Of a DNA stretch of 64,000 nt, positions 10,774 to 24,700 are shown one piece after another. The stretch spans positions 87,689,189 to 87,753,188 of the forward strand of contig OV884009.1 of NCBI GenBank assembly GCA_930367205.1, read 5' to 3'. The position numbers and the translations under genes are program-made. A model generated the notes under the pieces. That model saw only the letters and a list, made by a program, of their open reading frames with translations, was not told the origin of the DNA and did no database searches. Within the stretch, counting starts at the first letter, position 1. Each line of letters starts with the position of its first letter. The stretch is from Acanthosoma haemorrhoidale (taxonomy: Eukaryota; Arthropoda; Insecta; Hemiptera; Acanthosomatidae).

Positions 10774-11920
10774 AACAGTAGGTAAATGGAGATAATTGTG
10801 AAAGAATGAAATTTAAATGTAGAAGAAAGTGTTGACGATAGTTCTGAGGACATTAAATTAGAATGTTTGAATTCATCGGATTTTTGGCTGTCCACCGCAG
10901 TTGGTGTCCTAGTTTGAGGTTAGAGTTTCTCTTTAGTAGTCTGTTGAGGTATGCAAATGGTCTGTTTAATTTTTGTATTTTACGTTTTGTTTGAGGGTTT
11001 CACATCAGTCTATCGTCCTGACTAGGTATTTAACATCATTGGACTTGGGCAATGGCAATTGTAATATCAACGATATATATATCTTAAGGGATAGTTCACA
11101 ACACGCAAACTATAAGAACTCGTGGTTGAATGTGATATGTATAAAAAGTTTCTAAAACAATCGGGTTCGTCGTATAGGTCGAAAGACTGAACTAGTTGCA
11201 GTAAAGCTCTGCCTTTGGGTGAAATAGTCATGGAAGTAAGGGATTCTTCGCTGGTTAGGACTAGGTGCGAATATACGCGGAAAGTAATGCTTTAGATCAG
11301 TGAGATAAGAACGCTAGTAAAATCGGAGTTATGGCTAGGAGATTTTTGAGGTATGAAAAGCTGAGGAATGTTATGTGAGAGCAGGGCAGGAAAAAGAGGA
11401 GGACGTGGGTCGTCCAACAAGAAAATGGTAAATGAACCTGATGCCGGACTCCTTATCCCTGCTTGCTCAGCCTGTGAACGGCTTTGGTGGGGCAGGTGGT
11501 TGTTGGGAACATGATAGGTTTCACATTTATAGCTGGCCGGACGGTTTTGTTGGCAGAAACCACATAACAGACAGAGGCGGGTTTTTTTACTTAGTCCCTA
11601 AACATCACACATTGGTGAAGATGGTGACAGTATAATATACTCAGGTGGTATTATTGGCGGTTATTGCACTGTATAGTCTCTCGCCTGGGACGTGGTTTTC
11701 CACCTTCGCCCTACAATAGAGGCAGTTATCTCTAGGTGTGGTTCGGATAAGGTGGGCTTCAAAAGCAATGAGCCAATTCACGGGGCCCTACAATAAAGAC
11801 CCTCAACAGGATAGTTAGTCTATCGGATTATTGTCCGCGTTTTTTCAATATTATGTTTGTTTGTTTGGAAATAAAATGTATCAATTTAATATATTTTTCT
11901 TTTTTTTTTTTTTTTTGCAG
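10774..11920 (+). other. Shal intron remainder
   Basis: No repeat recognised. It ends with a strong polypyrimidine tract (about 11897-11916) and the acceptor AG at 11919-11920. Confidence 0.5.
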
Positions 11921-12109
11921 AAAGCACGGTTAGCAAGAATACGGATAGCCAAAGCGTCATCCGGCGCTGCATTTGTAAGTAAAAAGAAAGCTGCTGAAGC
12001 GAGGCTTGCGGCACAAGAATCAGGACTAGATATTGATGATAATTATAAGGAAGAAGATATTTTCGAGCTTCAGCATCATCATTTACTTCGATGTCTAGAA
12101 AAAACTACG
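11921..12109 (+). CDS. Shal: Shal/Kv4 potassium channel, cytoplasmic C-terminal exon
   Basis: 189 bases, 63 codons, phase 0 at both ends; acceptor TTTTTTGCAG and donor ACG|GTGAGT. It reads KARLARIRIAKASSGAAFVS, then a KKKAAEARLAAQE helix, a short acidic stretch, and EEDIFELQHHHLLRCLEKTT. This is the conserved post-S6 segment of Shal, identical or nearly so to other insect Shal proteins as I recall them. In Kv4 channels the proximal C-terminus helps channel trafficking and binding of KChIP-type partners. Intact; joined in frame to 7843-8005 and 12830-12982. Confidence 0.96.
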
Positions 12110-12829
12110 GTGAGTGTTATAGTTTACATGAACATATAAAAATGTGTGGTTTTATTCCTTTATTTGTAAGTGACATTTCGATACCGTTTGGTACATTGGA
12201 CTTTTATATGCCCTAATTATGGACAAATTTTATCCGGTCTTGATTCACACCATCCATTTTTCTAATCCGGCAGACAATTCTATAGCTAAATAAACACATC
12301 GACCTCCAATATAGTTTTTCTAAGGCTATTTAATCTGTTTGTATCCGAGAACAATTGAAATTAACAAGGCTCTGTACAGCTCAACTTTAACTTATACACA
12401 TTGTATTGACACTACAGTAAACTGATTAAAAAAATAAAAAATAATTACAAAATATAAGGGTTAATAAATCAAAGTAATCCGACGGATAGGCGTATCTCAG
12501 AACTCTTTTTTGGGATGATGTGAAGTATTTAGCCAAGTGAGGCTTTATACCCTATACCTGTGTCAGGATTACATTAGAGGAACTTGATTCCATCAAATGG
12601 AAGTCAATCCTCGGCTTCATATAAAGTAGCCATGGAAGAGATGTAGCATGTGAATGGGAATAGTTCAGGTGCGGACAAAAATAGCCTACAGGCCTGGTTA
12701 TCAGACCAATAAACCTTTATGGGTTCCCTCTTCTTCTAAAATGTCTTCCTCAATGATTAATCCTTGATATAATGAGAAAAGAATTATGGTTAGATGCCCT
12801 AATACTTTTAGTTTTAACAACTGTTTCAG
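12110..12829 (+). other. Shal intron
   Basis: 720-base intron, GT...AG, acceptor CTGTTTCAG at 12821-12829. No repeat recognised. Confidence 0.85.
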
Positions 12830-12982
12830 GACCGAGAGTTCGTGGAGCTGGAGGTGCCGTACAATGGTCAGCCGAAGCGGCCTGGCTCGCCTTCCCCCCT
12901 CATCAGCCCCACACACTCGGCCGGCAGTCGGACCGGCCTTCTCCAGTCGTGCTGTGGCCGATGTTGCACTCACAGATACCAG
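12830..12982 (+). CDS. Shal: Shal/Kv4 potassium channel, CCGRCC exon
   Basis: 153 bases, 51 codons, phase 0 at both ends. It reads DREFVELEVPYNGQPKRPGS, a Ser/Pro-rich stretch, then GLLQSCCGRCCTHRYQ before donor GTATGT. This is the Shal C-terminal segment with the Cys-rich CCGRCC patch. If the donor were not used, translation would add only VCQH before a stop. The next exon that joins in frame is the terminal exon at 47041, leaving a 34-kb intron. GC content is much higher than in the flanking intron, as expected for a constrained exon. Confidence 0.95.
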
Positions 12983-13580
12983 GTATGTCAGCATTGAACA
13001 CCATCCTCTACAGCTTTTGCCGACCAGTATCCGACAACCAGTTGTTATATAGTGTCCGTCAATAGTATTCTTAAGACAGATACTAGTTGGTTCGTTTTTT
13101 TAATTTTATACTATTTTATAAATGTCAGAGAATTCTAGTTGAGATTTCTCTGAATTGAATTTTGTAGAAGTGAATGTTGATTAAATCATAAAAGCAGTAG
13201 AGCCCCGTTTATTCTTCCTCAGCTACCTACATGTTTTCTTTTCCAGTAAGTAAATTTATCATAGAAAGAATGATTTTGTACCGGTACTGGATATAACTCC
13301 CTACCTACAAAACAAAAACAACTAAGTTCTTAATATCACCATTTTGATTAAGATAATTCATTATCATTCCGTGATCAAGGGAAAAATAATGATAATGGAT
13401 AAAACATGAATATGAAATAGGTTAGCTGAGATAAACTTCTTTGACGGTAGATTGGTGTCTGGTATATTATTCCATTAAGTTATTAAATGGTTAATTAATT
13501 GTGAATTGGCTTGTTTGGCTGGAAAAATAACTATGCTGGTAGTCATCTGGCACAATGAGCAGCTGTTAGTAGTACAATTT
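12983..13580 (+). other. Start of the 34-kb last Shal intron
   Basis: No coding frame or recognised repeat up to the CT-associated repeat. Confidence 0.5.
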
Positions 13581-13619
13581 GATTAACTGTGAGTTTATTG
13601 TTTGAAAACATCAAAGCAG

Positions 13620-14170
13620 CCTTTCAAATAGCTTTAACGATGGCTATGAAATTATATCAGACCAATATCCCAAAAGTCGGCCATAAAATAACGGTACCTA
13701 AATGCAGAAATACCCATGTGCCCCATGTACTTGACCGTTTGGCAACCTCAGAGAACAGGATTTTCTTTTAAATATGTACCGATAAATCCTCTTTCGTCTC
13801 CATGCCTATGTTAATTAAAATTAAAACTACTATTATTAAAGTATACAATACAAAATCCTATATTTCCCTTCTGCATTCGGTTATACTTATGACCAATCCT
13901 TAAAATCCCTAAATCCTAAATATTTCTCCAGAATTTTCCCCCTCTCTCTCTCTCCCTCTTTTTCTTTTTGTATATAGTTGCAATTAAATGCTAGTACATA
14001 TAACGACTTTTTTTTTTTTGCGAACATTTTAGAATAAGGCTGACATTTTGATTTAAGCCTCAACTCACCAGTCTAATGTACTATGTATTAGGACGAGGTG
14101 GTTGGAAACCATTGTTACAAAAATGAAAGCATCCAAAACTTTCTGTTAAAAGACATTTGAAATATTTATT
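13620..14170. repeat. Composite repeat around a CT tract, copy 1
   Basis: Contains a left block (TTAATTAAAATTAAAACTACTATTATTAAAGTATACAATAC, near 13810-13850), a short CT-rich tract (13933-13962) and a right block starting TTTTGTATATAGTTGCAATTAAAT. The same blocks recur at 26850-27060 and 27200-27435. No terminal inverted repeats, coding frame or poly-A seen; family unknown. Confidence 0.7.
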
Positions 14171-14865
14171 GACTTAAGGTTAAACTGTTGACCTATACAG
14201 GACTGGATGATGAGGTTCACGCTTGAGTTACATTAGGGGACCTCTAACTAGCTTACGAACTAAACTTTAGCTAGTGCCATTGGGTGTGTTCAACATGGAG
14301 AGGGGTGCCTCTGTGGTTTCAGATAGACCTCGACCATTCGTGCACTTCATCGCAACCGTATCGGAGGGGGGATGTTAGTGCCATGTTCATGTACCACTGT
14401 AGTTTCCCTTTTGCCACACCACTATCGTTGCAGGTGGTCACTCCCTTCAAGACTGTCTATTGTCTAGTTTCAAATTTACATGCTTCTTTAATCTCTCTTT
14501 AAATTGCTTAAGGTGATACAACTTAATCACGCTGCAATGGCCTAGTGTACTATTGAGAGTTCTTATGTCCCGTATCCCTTTGAAGACTGAAGGAGGACAC
14601 GAGTTCTTCAGTTTAGCTTCCAAATATACATGTAATCGTTCAATAAGACAATCGCATTCAAATTTGAATCAGTACTGTAAATTTTTCAGGTATTCAAAAT
14701 CTGTAGATCCATCCTTGCAGGAAAGTGTGAGCTGTAGTCCCCGAGGTTTGATCTGAATTGAGCGTTGGAAATGCTTTAGACGCTTCATAGTGAAGGTTGA
14801 CCCTTCAAGTCTATGTGCACCGCTAAACAAATGTTTCCTGGTGGTAGAAATTGTTGATATATTAT
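14171..14865. other. Intronic DNA, nothing recognised
   Basis: Small open frames here lack recognisable domains and are probably chance. Confidence 0.4.
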
Positions 14866-15580
14866 AAAATCCTTTATTGTGCTAAAATTACAATATGCCT
14901 TACTAGGCAATAAGTAATTATGATAAATGCTCTCATTCATACCATATTTACAATTCATCATTCACTCGCTCATTCGTACAATATTTACAGACAGCCCAGA
15001 GACCTCCCAAGTCCACATGCGAAAAGAAAGCGGAGTCTTGGGAAGTCCCCCACGCTCCTCCGTCAGCCGCGTCACCGGATACTAGCCAGTGGAGACTGAC
15101 CAAGAGCGCGAGAGCCACACACGCTCAGGACATGATTGGAGAAACTGGCCATTGCCAGGACTCCCACTGTCACGCGATTATAGCAGGTCACGAGGCCACT
15201 GCCGATTCAGTCTCCGAGGAGGATAATAGGGATGAGTGGCGCAGTGCAATGACTGTGCTACAGGATTAGGGTGGTTGGAAAGGCTACTGTGGAATTTCAT
15301 AAACTTGGAAGGGATGAGTTCTAGAATGTAGGGTATATTGAGGTCGTTATGAAGGGTTTCGTTGCGACATAATAAGGGGCATTTACTATTGTTCTCAGGA
15401 CTTTTGATTGAAAGGATTGGATACGCTTGATGTTCGACTTTTTTGCTGTCCCCCATAGCTCTATTCCGTATGTCAAGATTGGTTTAAGTATAACTTTGTA
15501 GATTAGTGGTTTATTTTCTATTGAGAGATGGGGTGTCCTTTGAAGTAGTCTGTTCATTTGTCGGTAGAAATTGTACAGAG
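14866..15580 (-). mobile_element. Jockey-like LINE family A, 3' fragment (copy A1)
   Basis: Minus strand. It covers the RT thumb and C-terminus, PHLSIENKPLIYKVILKPIL, TYGIELWGTAKKSNIKRIQS, then after a frameshift ILELIPSKFMKFHSSLSNHP and RRLNRQWPRDLL. The 3' UTR that follows matches copies A2 (50028-50340) and A3 (62625-62920), with AATAAA near 14876 on the minus strand. The 5' end is lost: similarity to A2 and A3 stops at about 15575, and beyond lies a poly-T run and unassigned sequence. The segment is identical in layout to other Jockey-clade 3' ends. Confidence 0.88.
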
Positions 15581-15735
15581 ATTTTTTTTTTTCTTGCTTA
15601 TGAACTCTACTTGACTCACATCGAAGGCAACTATTTACCTGTGTAACGGAATGCCTCGTTTGTGTTAATCGTCCTTTATAGAGTTGCATATCTGCCGGGA
15701 TTAGTCTGGTCATGCAATGTGTCGTCATTGTCTCT
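15581..15735 (-). other. Unassigned minus-strand frame fused to copy A1
   Basis: On the minus strand an open frame reads MQLYKGRLTQTRHSVTQVNS and CLRCESSRVHKQEKKKS, where the Lys run comes from a poly-A stretch at about 15582-15594. This A run may be the tail of another retroposed fragment. It has no match in copies A2 or A3. Confidence 0.3.
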
Positions 15736-16380
15736 TAAATTAGCTAGCGTTCAAGGTCAAGAACTCAAGCCTAAAGAAGTATCGCATTAGAGTGAGGTAG
15801 ATATTTATTTATTATTTATTATTTACTATAAGCATCTGCTCGATCTATTAGATTCTACATAGATGATGACACAGACATAATTAAATTTTTTAAATAATTT
15901 TTATTAATTATCTCAATGAAATGGTAATAAAATTTAGCTAGATGTAGTCTATGAGGTCAACAACTCCGTTTAACTCTTTACGGCCTTGTGGGTAGTTAAT
16001 ACAATAAAAGTAATCTGGATTTTGTATCCATTGTCGTTGTTCTATTTACTATATATTCAGCTAGTGAGGGCAGCTTCATCTTTAGCCTCAATGAACACTC
16101 GCTAATTTCCAACAATACCACAACCAACTTTTACCAGCGTAATAGAGATACAATTTTTAATGTGCCACACACTGCAAGTTCTTTTCTAATATTTTCTGTC
16201 CGGTGCACATCATAGCAATCCATGTACGTCCAATCTAGGTATTCGATGTATTTTCTGATGTTTCTATGCATGTATGATGTTTTTGGTGGTGTATGTTCTA
16301 TACGGTTGCTGTTGTATTATTTTATTTATTTATAATTTTAAAGAAAATCATCAAGCGCTTACTATCTTTAAATTTCAATA
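15736..16380. other. AT-rich intronic DNA
   Basis: No coding frame or recognised repeat. Confidence 0.4.
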
Positions 16381-16401
16381 AAACAAAGTATGTTTGAGAT
16401 A

Positions 16402-16874
16402 TCATTGAAATTTTTTATTCGTTTGAAAGGCTTGATGCCATGTATGGAATATAACATCGTGTAAATGTCCACCGCGGCTTCGCTGGGTGGCACGCATCCG
16501 AAATGTCCAATTTCCCATGACTCTGGCGCATAAATCAAGCTGAATTTGACCGATGGCATGGGTTATGTTGGTTTTGACGACCACTGTGATTTGTGGCTTA
16601 TTCGCATAGACCTGCGACTTAAGAAAATCCCACAAGAAAAAGTCTAACGGAATCAAATCGCACGATCTCGGTGGCTAGTTCAAATCACCTCCACGTGAGA
16701 TGATCATCCCCTCAAATCGCTCGTGCAGAATGTCCAATGTGACATGAACTGTGTGGCACGTAGCGCCGTCCTGTTGAAACCACATGTCGTTAGTGTCGTT
16801 GCCCGAACAGAACACCCAGATTGATAAAACAATTTTATCATTTGAACGTGTTGTTGAACGCTATATCCGTCCAT
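16402..16874 (-). pseudogene. Insect Tc1/mariner-superfamily DDE transposase with large internal deletion
   Basis: Minus strand. The N-terminus reads MDGYSVQQHVQMIKLFYQSG then CSVRAT, the start typical of an insect transposase group with an N-terminal helix-turn-helix. The sequence then jumps, in another frame, to NDTNDMWFQQDGATCHTVHV (second catalytic Asp), continues to an in-frame TAG, then CDLIPLDFFLWDFLKSQVYA, MGNWTFRMRATQRSRGGHLH and DVIFHTWH. Roughly the middle of the protein, with the first catalytic Asp, is missing. TIRs were not recognised. Confidence 0.8.
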
Positions 16875-16899
16875 GGTGATTTGGCAAAGCAGACTGAAT

Positions 16900-19800
16900 A
16901 AATGACCAATTCGACAAATGCAGCTTCAACAATATGGCCGCTATCAACTGTCGGAAAGTTTGGAAGTCCCTATTGGAAGTCGCTTTACAACTTTCTGGTA
17001 TGTAAAGGAACCTATGTTCATCATTACAGAATACCACTCGAAAGTTCTTACTTCTATTTTTTACTTCTCTTTACTTGTTTCCTCTCATGGAGAAATTCAA
17101 GCTGCGTCTTTGGACTATTTTCTTGTATTCCTCATTGTTATGTAATTTGAATTCTATGGTCCTTCGACCATCTTTATAGCATTTTGGCACATTTTTAAAC
17201 GATTCTCTATGTTAATATCCGTACCCCTTAAATCCTCGTTACGCTTTCAATTTAGCCGATGTTTGTAAGCTACCAGGTGTTCTAGATTCTCAAACTTTCA
17301 ATAGCGTTCAAATGTTCTATTAACGTGACTTCGAGTAGCCTTAGTTGGATACTTAGTTTCTAGTTCTTGCCAAACTAATATAAATTGAATGAAATGAAAT
17401 GAAAAAAAAATTAATCTGGGACATTGTCTTAAATACCTAAAATTAAACAGATATGATAAGCTTATGAATAATGCTATGAACAAATGTATAATACGATGTA
17501 CTATGGCTATGTACTTGCTATAAAGAACCAACACCAACAAATTGAAACAAAAACAAAAATTAATAGTGATGAAATAAATGAAATATCTAAATTATCACAA
17601 GAGGGGAAAGAGCATGGAAAGTTGTTGGGAGGAATGGAGAGGCTCAGGGCTCAATACAGTCCATGTCTTCCTAAATCAGTAGGGAGATGAATTGGAGCTG
17701 TCTTGGAGCGATGGATTGGTAAATTTGGGTGTCGCTGGCATGTGGAATGAGCAGTAATGGATAGATGTTCGGAGATCGTTGGTGCAGACACAGGAAATTA
17801 ATGACGAAATAGATGAACCCTGAGCTACACCCAAAGCAAATGGGTTGAGATGGAGATTTATTAAGAATGAATACTACCTGGGAGCGATTATAAATGAATA
17901 ATTTAAACCAGCTGACGGCACTGTAAGAAAAGGGCATCGATACATGTTTCTATAGAAAAATGTAGTAATCAAGGGTCGAATGTCTTAGTAAAGTCCAGGA
18001 GGATAAGGAAAGATGTGTGTTGTTGGCCAATGGTGGATGAGGTAGTGGACTGTATATAAATAAATTATATAAAAAGGAATGCTGAATGATAATGTGGATA
18101 AATAAAATGATATGCATATTAACTGAATGATGCTTCTGGTAAAAAGGGTGGTTAATAGCCAAAATCAGGGTACAATATGGCTTAGTATGTAAGTTAAATG
18201 TTACCTACTGGTTTTGAATGAATTACTAAGTAAAATAATATAGTACAGAATGAATGGTGGGCACTTTTGTAAATTGGAGCCTTAAGATGACTTGAGGGGG
18301 ATTGAGATAAATTTATGGTGATAAGTAATGTTGCAAATTACCCTACTTGGTGACTGTGGTAAAAATGCAGTAGTTAGCCAACCCATTTCTTCGCACATCC
18401 TCTATATACTCGGTTGAGGCAGTTCTACTCGCATGGGCATGAGAAATCCAAACAAGTCTCATAAAATCTTACCTATTAAGTCGTTCTAGTTTCTACAGTA
18501 GTCTGTTACTTACTTTCCTAATTAAGTCCCTATATGAACTTAGTACTTGTGTGTGGTTTGTCTAAGTGTACACAGCTAGAAATTGTAACGTTGAGCAGCT
18601 GAGAGATGCTTTGATGATGTGAAAAGCAGGTAAAATAAATATTCTTAAATTAAGGATGAGTTGAGTGTAGGACATTATTCACGGAACACTACGTCTGTAC
18701 AGATTTGGCAAGAAGACGAGTTTTTCACCAACCTGTTCACTATAATCGCACTTGGCTGGGACTTCTATGGGTAGTTAATTGCTGAGATAGTTTTAAAAAT
18801 TATCTTTATTGGACAGGTAACAAAGCAGTGAGCTGATAGATGTGAAGATTGAAACTCTGCTATGCACGTCCTTGAACGTTAAATCGGTCTCTAAGTTGTT
18901 GTAGGTTTAATAGACAAAATAGAACTTATTCTCTGTTGTCTAACCAACGGACTTCTTTGGTTGCAGTAATATCAACACGATAGTTTTCAGGACATGAACG
19001 GAGCGACTGAAAGGCTCCTAATCTATCTATAAATAAGATTTTCCAATGCGTAAATCAGTGCGGATGTCCCTCGATTGTATCATGACGGTTTGATCGTAGT
19101 AGGTTGTCGGCCTACTGCCCAAGAATCATGGAATGGGCTGATCCCCAGGGAGTTCTGACCAGAAGCCTCCATCCAACCAGAGTGGGGATAGAATATGTAA
19201 GGAATGCGGTGTGGATAGGAACCATGTCACCCAAGAATGAGTTTTTTCACCATGACTGGTTTTAGAATATATAATTTTTACTTGACTATTAGATTTTCAT
19301 TGTCTCCAAGATGGGCTGAGGCTACATCCCATATCCGTTTTCAGACCATTTCATATATATATGATATAGAACCACATAGTATATCAATAAGTGTCGATAA
19401 ATAAATGTGATGAAAATCTAACTTCGTTTTTCAACAGCTTAAGATGATTCCTGACAAATAAAAAATAACTTCATACATTATAGAATTCAATTTTTAATTC
19501 AAAATGAGAAAGCTGCTAGGTTAGCGTATCAATTGAATAATATCTCACGAAATATCATTCACTGTATGTTGATTTAATTTAATTGCCAATCTTATTTTTA
19601 TTTAAAACATATCATGTCTTGGTGTTCTGTTGTTTAATTCCTAGAAGTGATTTCTATTGTTGTATCTCGAAACGTTATTTTAAAATATCTTTGATATGAG
19701 TGAATTGTTTGTTGTGATATCGGCTTAGTCTTGATGAAAGAGAAATCTTTCGATAGGTCTATGTATGTCTGCATCAGGTTCATGTGTTATCAGATAGTTG

Positions 19801-21731
19801 GAGGATGGAAGTGGATGGAATTTTTGGGCCAAGTTATAGTTTGGTGGATGCTAGTTTAATAGCTATGTATGATGGTTTATTTTTAGGTCTAAAAAACCGG
19901 TTTTTTAGGTAAGCTATCTGTATTCATCTATTGTTTATGGAATGCACCTAATGATTTAGCTGGGGTTGGACTTGGGGTGGTCATATTTATGAGTAAGGGT
20001 GTTAACTAGGGGGATATTCGAGTATTGATTAGTAGATGGAATGTTGATGAGGCTTGATGATTCTTTCCCCATTTCAATCCCGTCAATTTATTTAAAGAAG
20101 TTTTAGTTAATACTGAAATAGTCTTGATCACTTAGAAGTTTAACATTGTCAATTAACAAATCTCTAGGGATTTTGGAGAAGGTTAACACAAAACCACGTT
20201 CTTAACTTTAAAGAAAAAGGTCCAGAACACTGAACATGTGTCGTAAAATCGAATTTTAATCCTAAAAGAAATAATGAAGAACGTAAAATGAAAAAAGTAA
20301 ATAATGAAGAATGTGTAATAAAAAAAACTAAATAATTCAAAATATATAAACAAAATAGTAATAATTCAGCTATTATTATACTATGAGTGTGGCACAGCAA
20401 ACAGATAACTGGCTTCATAAACATTAAACAAAAAACTCAGCTGATATGGCCATTTAAATGAGAATGAAGTGGATTGTTGGCCACTAAGACTCCTTCAATG
20501 CATCCCATTAACCAGGAGGAAAAGAGGAAGACTAAGAACTCTAGATGGTGTGGAGGAAGTAGGACTGCTAGCAAATACATATATGTGTAACGATTTTTGC
20601 TTTTGTTTAAAATATTTTTATTACTTTTGTATTAACTATAAAAATCAAAAGGGCATTTATAAAAAAATATAGGATATAACAGTTTATGATGTTTAAATGG
20701 GTTTAAATTAATATTATCTCAGGATTCAATGCGGTCCTAATGTATAATGTTAATATTTCAAATGTGTCCTATTTACATAAATGTTTTGAGTTTAATATAG
20801 TTAGAAAACATTATAATAATAACAGATATTCTTTGATGTTAGGTTGTTGTCTTCAACTTTCTTGGTTACTTTCCTGGTATAGACATGTTGCCTCTCTTCA
20901 GCACCTCACCTCATGGCTGCTGACTAACTTAACCCACTGACTCTCTGTACTGTTTGAATGAAAAGAAAAGACCAAACCCTCTCTCCTCAACGTTCCTGTT
21001 TATGGACACATACCCCCACCACCTACATAAAAGTGGTTTTTCCCAAGGTTACCTTATTTTATTACCAAGGCCTATACAATTTGTATTCCATCTAACCAGA
21101 TATTCATTTTAATATAAACTTGATTTCACCCTAAAAATATCATTATAATTTGTCATGTATGTTCTCTATACAATATTATAAATCTTAATCTTGGCATTTA
21201 ATTAAGTAACTTATTTGTATCAAAATTTTTTTTATGTTAAAATAAAAATAAATCTACATAATAATTAGTACTTAACTCTATACAATAATGCATTCCAGTA
21301 ATGATTTAATGATGATATGAGCTCAAAATACTGTCTACCTTATTATTGCTTACTGTCGATGTCTTCTATATTATGTATTCTATATTCTACCTATGTGCCT
21401 ACGTCCACTGTTTGTGGTGACTTCCAGGCTATCCATCAACTGAGAAATGCTACATATAGTTCTCCACTGGTCTGTCTAGCTTGATTTATTAATGTGGTCA
21501 GTTTTTAGTGCTCTTTTCTTTGGATGTGGTCAGGTTGGTATTTACTCCTCCCATCTCCAAGTATGTGTTCATGGTAGTCATTGATGGCTTTTGGAACGTC
21601 AGGGGGTTTGCTTCTGTGTTACTCACTCCATTAATGGGCACCCAGACCATGGCACTTTTCTTAATTTTAGAAATTAAAGAATGGATTGCATTTATGGTAT
21701 TAACTTTAATGCGGTCATGGTCCACTCCCTA

Positions 21732-21735
<4 letters not shown>
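16900..21735. other. Long intronic stretch without assigned features
   Basis: AT-rich Shal intron. Open frames at 16902-17150, 17484-17690 and 21508-21732 have no recognisable domains. I see no exon-like island with splice sites and no clear transposon ends in these 4.8 kb. Confidence 0.4.

Positions 21736-21781
<46 letters not shown>
21736..21781. repeat. (AT)n microsatellite
   Basis: Perfect AT run of about 46 bases. Confidence 0.97.
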
Positions 21782-21785
<4 letters not shown>

Positions 21786-24700
21786 ATCTTCTGTCAGAAT
21801 GGTAAGGAGGTGTTTAAATAGAGGGAATTTAAAGTTTCATAAGGCTGAATCTATAGTGAAGTCTCACAAAGCTCAAGAAGAGTTAATTATCAAAATATTA
21901 TAGGAAATAGACCCGATCAGATATGAAATGGTTAGTTTGATTTGTTACATGGAATGCTGAGAAGGAAATGGAGTTAGTGGATAAATTAGACTTTTTTGGG
22001 AAGTCCATATTAAAACCAAGAAGGAAATGGGAGGAAATCTGGTAGGAAACTAAATATTACCGTAGTCAGGTGTTAACCATCATTGTAGTATCAAAGAGGG
22101 AGTTGACTGTTTCTTCTACAGAAATTGATGACTAAAATAAAGGAATTTATTGATAGTTGTAGTGGTATTGGTTTATTTATGGAGGTACGTGTTTACCACA
22201 TCATAGGATATGGACCAAACGAAGATCCGAGAAGGAGACATTTTTCAAAAGTACCAGAAGGAATCAAGGCATAAAACATTATAAAAGAAGGCAGATTTTG
22301 GTCAAATCTGGTTGTAAAATAGTTCTAGGAAGAAAGTAAAAGGGTGGCAATGACAGGCGCACACCAACGTGAAAGTGGAGATATAGAAAGTTCATCTGAT
22401 GCATTTAAAACCGTCCTACTGAGCTCAGAGCTAAAAAGGTGTGTGTAGAAAAAGAAAACTACAAGAAAATAGGAAAAAACAGCCTGATTGAATGAGTAAG
22501 TCAAAGAGGAGTTAAAAAGGTTTACTGAATAAAAATTACATGACCACGTCAAGAGAGTACCCCATAGACTAAGTTGGTTAATTTGTTTGTACACACCATT
22601 CAATTATCATATAAGATTGATTAAATAACAATCTCTTTTAGAGTTTCATTGATTTTTTTCAAAATCATAAACCTTTATGTTTTCACCTGTCTGTGTGTCT
22701 GTCCTGGATATTGTGAGTCCCGTGTTTTTTTGTTTAATTATACCCACACTATGTATTTAAAACAGCCATTAAAATTGTGTTAACAACTTTAAACCGACGA
22801 TATTTTTTATGTTAGTTTCATTTATTGGTGCTAAAAATAAAACCAACCCCATATTTCTTTACAAAATTTCTTTCCTAATTAATTACGTGAGTATTTGACC
22901 CAAAAGCATAATATTTTGAAGATATGAAGATAATTCTATTTGATGCCCTGATTACATTAAAAATACAATCAATTATATGAGAAATAATCAAATCAAAAAA
23001 TTAATTACTGTGTGATAAAAAAAAAATCTTTGATCATATAGTATTTTTATTCTACCAAAATAATCTTTTTTCATTAAATGCTTGCCCACTTTCCTGATTA
23101 CCTCTTAGAGATAGGTAATAAATAAGGAAACAAATACCTCTACCTAGCAGTTATATAGCTCCTCTACAGTTCTCTTTTAGAAATAAGCAATTAACTTTGT
23201 TTCCATTAACTTTCCAGGAAGGTCAGCATTCTTATAACTTTAACAAGAACAGGAATAATATAAGGACAAAACTGGTTGTATTTGGTTTGTGGTACTCCTT
23301 TTTGTATTTATTGACCTCAGCCAAATGTATTTAGTTTTTCTAACACCTATTAAATCAATGACAGTTAAGCTCATTTTTAAAATATAACAATAGAATCTCA
23401 CCTGATCTCTTTTAGGGTCATACTATTTTTAACTTGATATAAAATATTCAATGAAAAAACCAACAAGCAATACCTATATTGTAAGCTGAATCACTATTTT
23501 TTTTTTTTAACATTACACCTATTCCATTAACATATTCATTTTTACAATTCTGATTTGAAAAATCAGATGTTAGAATTTAGGATTATTGTACTCATCTCTT
23601 AGTTTCTATTTTTTCTGTCTACATGGAAATGATTGAGGCATTATCATGGATCATTTCTGACACTAAGATAATGAGAACTATTTGTTATCTGTGTTCTCTG
23701 CCAAACAAGCTCATTCTCAACTAATTCATCATTTAATATTTTGAAAATCCTTATTTAAAATTATTCAGTACAAGTTGTTCTTAAAGCATTATGTTACCAA
23801 TTTCCAAGTCGTTTTACTGACATATAAATAAATGTAGTGCATTTCTATTTCAGTACTATTAAAAAAAAAAATAGTCAATAATTAAACTATAGTAAAATGA
23901 GAGGTGATAAACCTCATTATTGGCTGTGAGTGATCAACCAATTGATCTCATTTGATATTTTAGTTATTTATTTACTTACTGTGTCTTATGATATAATAGC
24001 TTAGAATTTTAGAAGATAAGAAGGAATCTTTAGTGAATGTTAAATGGGATCAGAAGGCATTGCTCCTTTGATAGAAAAGTGGCACACCTCAAAATGCCAA
24101 TTAGCTATATTGAAGATGCGATTAAGGTCATTGCGGAGCCTCCAGGGAGAGGTTTTACAATAAAACAGGTACAGAGGAATGGAATTTTGTTTGCCTCTGT
24201 TAAAAATGATTTTACGAATGAAGCAATCGAAATTTCAAAAGCTTTATATGTAACTTAAATAGGTGTTAGTTAAGATATAGTGACGGGAAATAAGAGTTGA
24301 AATCATGACAAATCTGTTCTGGTTTATTCAAATATAAATCGTCCTGAAATAAAAGCTTTGAAGCTAATAAACAGTTCAAATTCATTGTTAAAGGCATATT
24401 TAAGACATAATATTAAAACAGATTCAGAGATACTCTATAAATTAAAGGTTAGTAAGACAATAAATAAAAAGTATGAATAATTGTTTAAGGTAAATTAGAA
24501 AGAAGGAGATAGATTTAATTTGAAGAATTATAAAATTACAGAAAGGTAAATATGGTGTATGTATAAGATTATGAATTGTTAAACAGAAGTAATCTGGCAA
24601 AATCCGGATTTAAAGATTGGGATGATAAATATTCATGGGCATGTAGTTCCAAAAGGTTTGCATGAACTAGAAAATAATGATCAAATGAGGCCAATCTATG

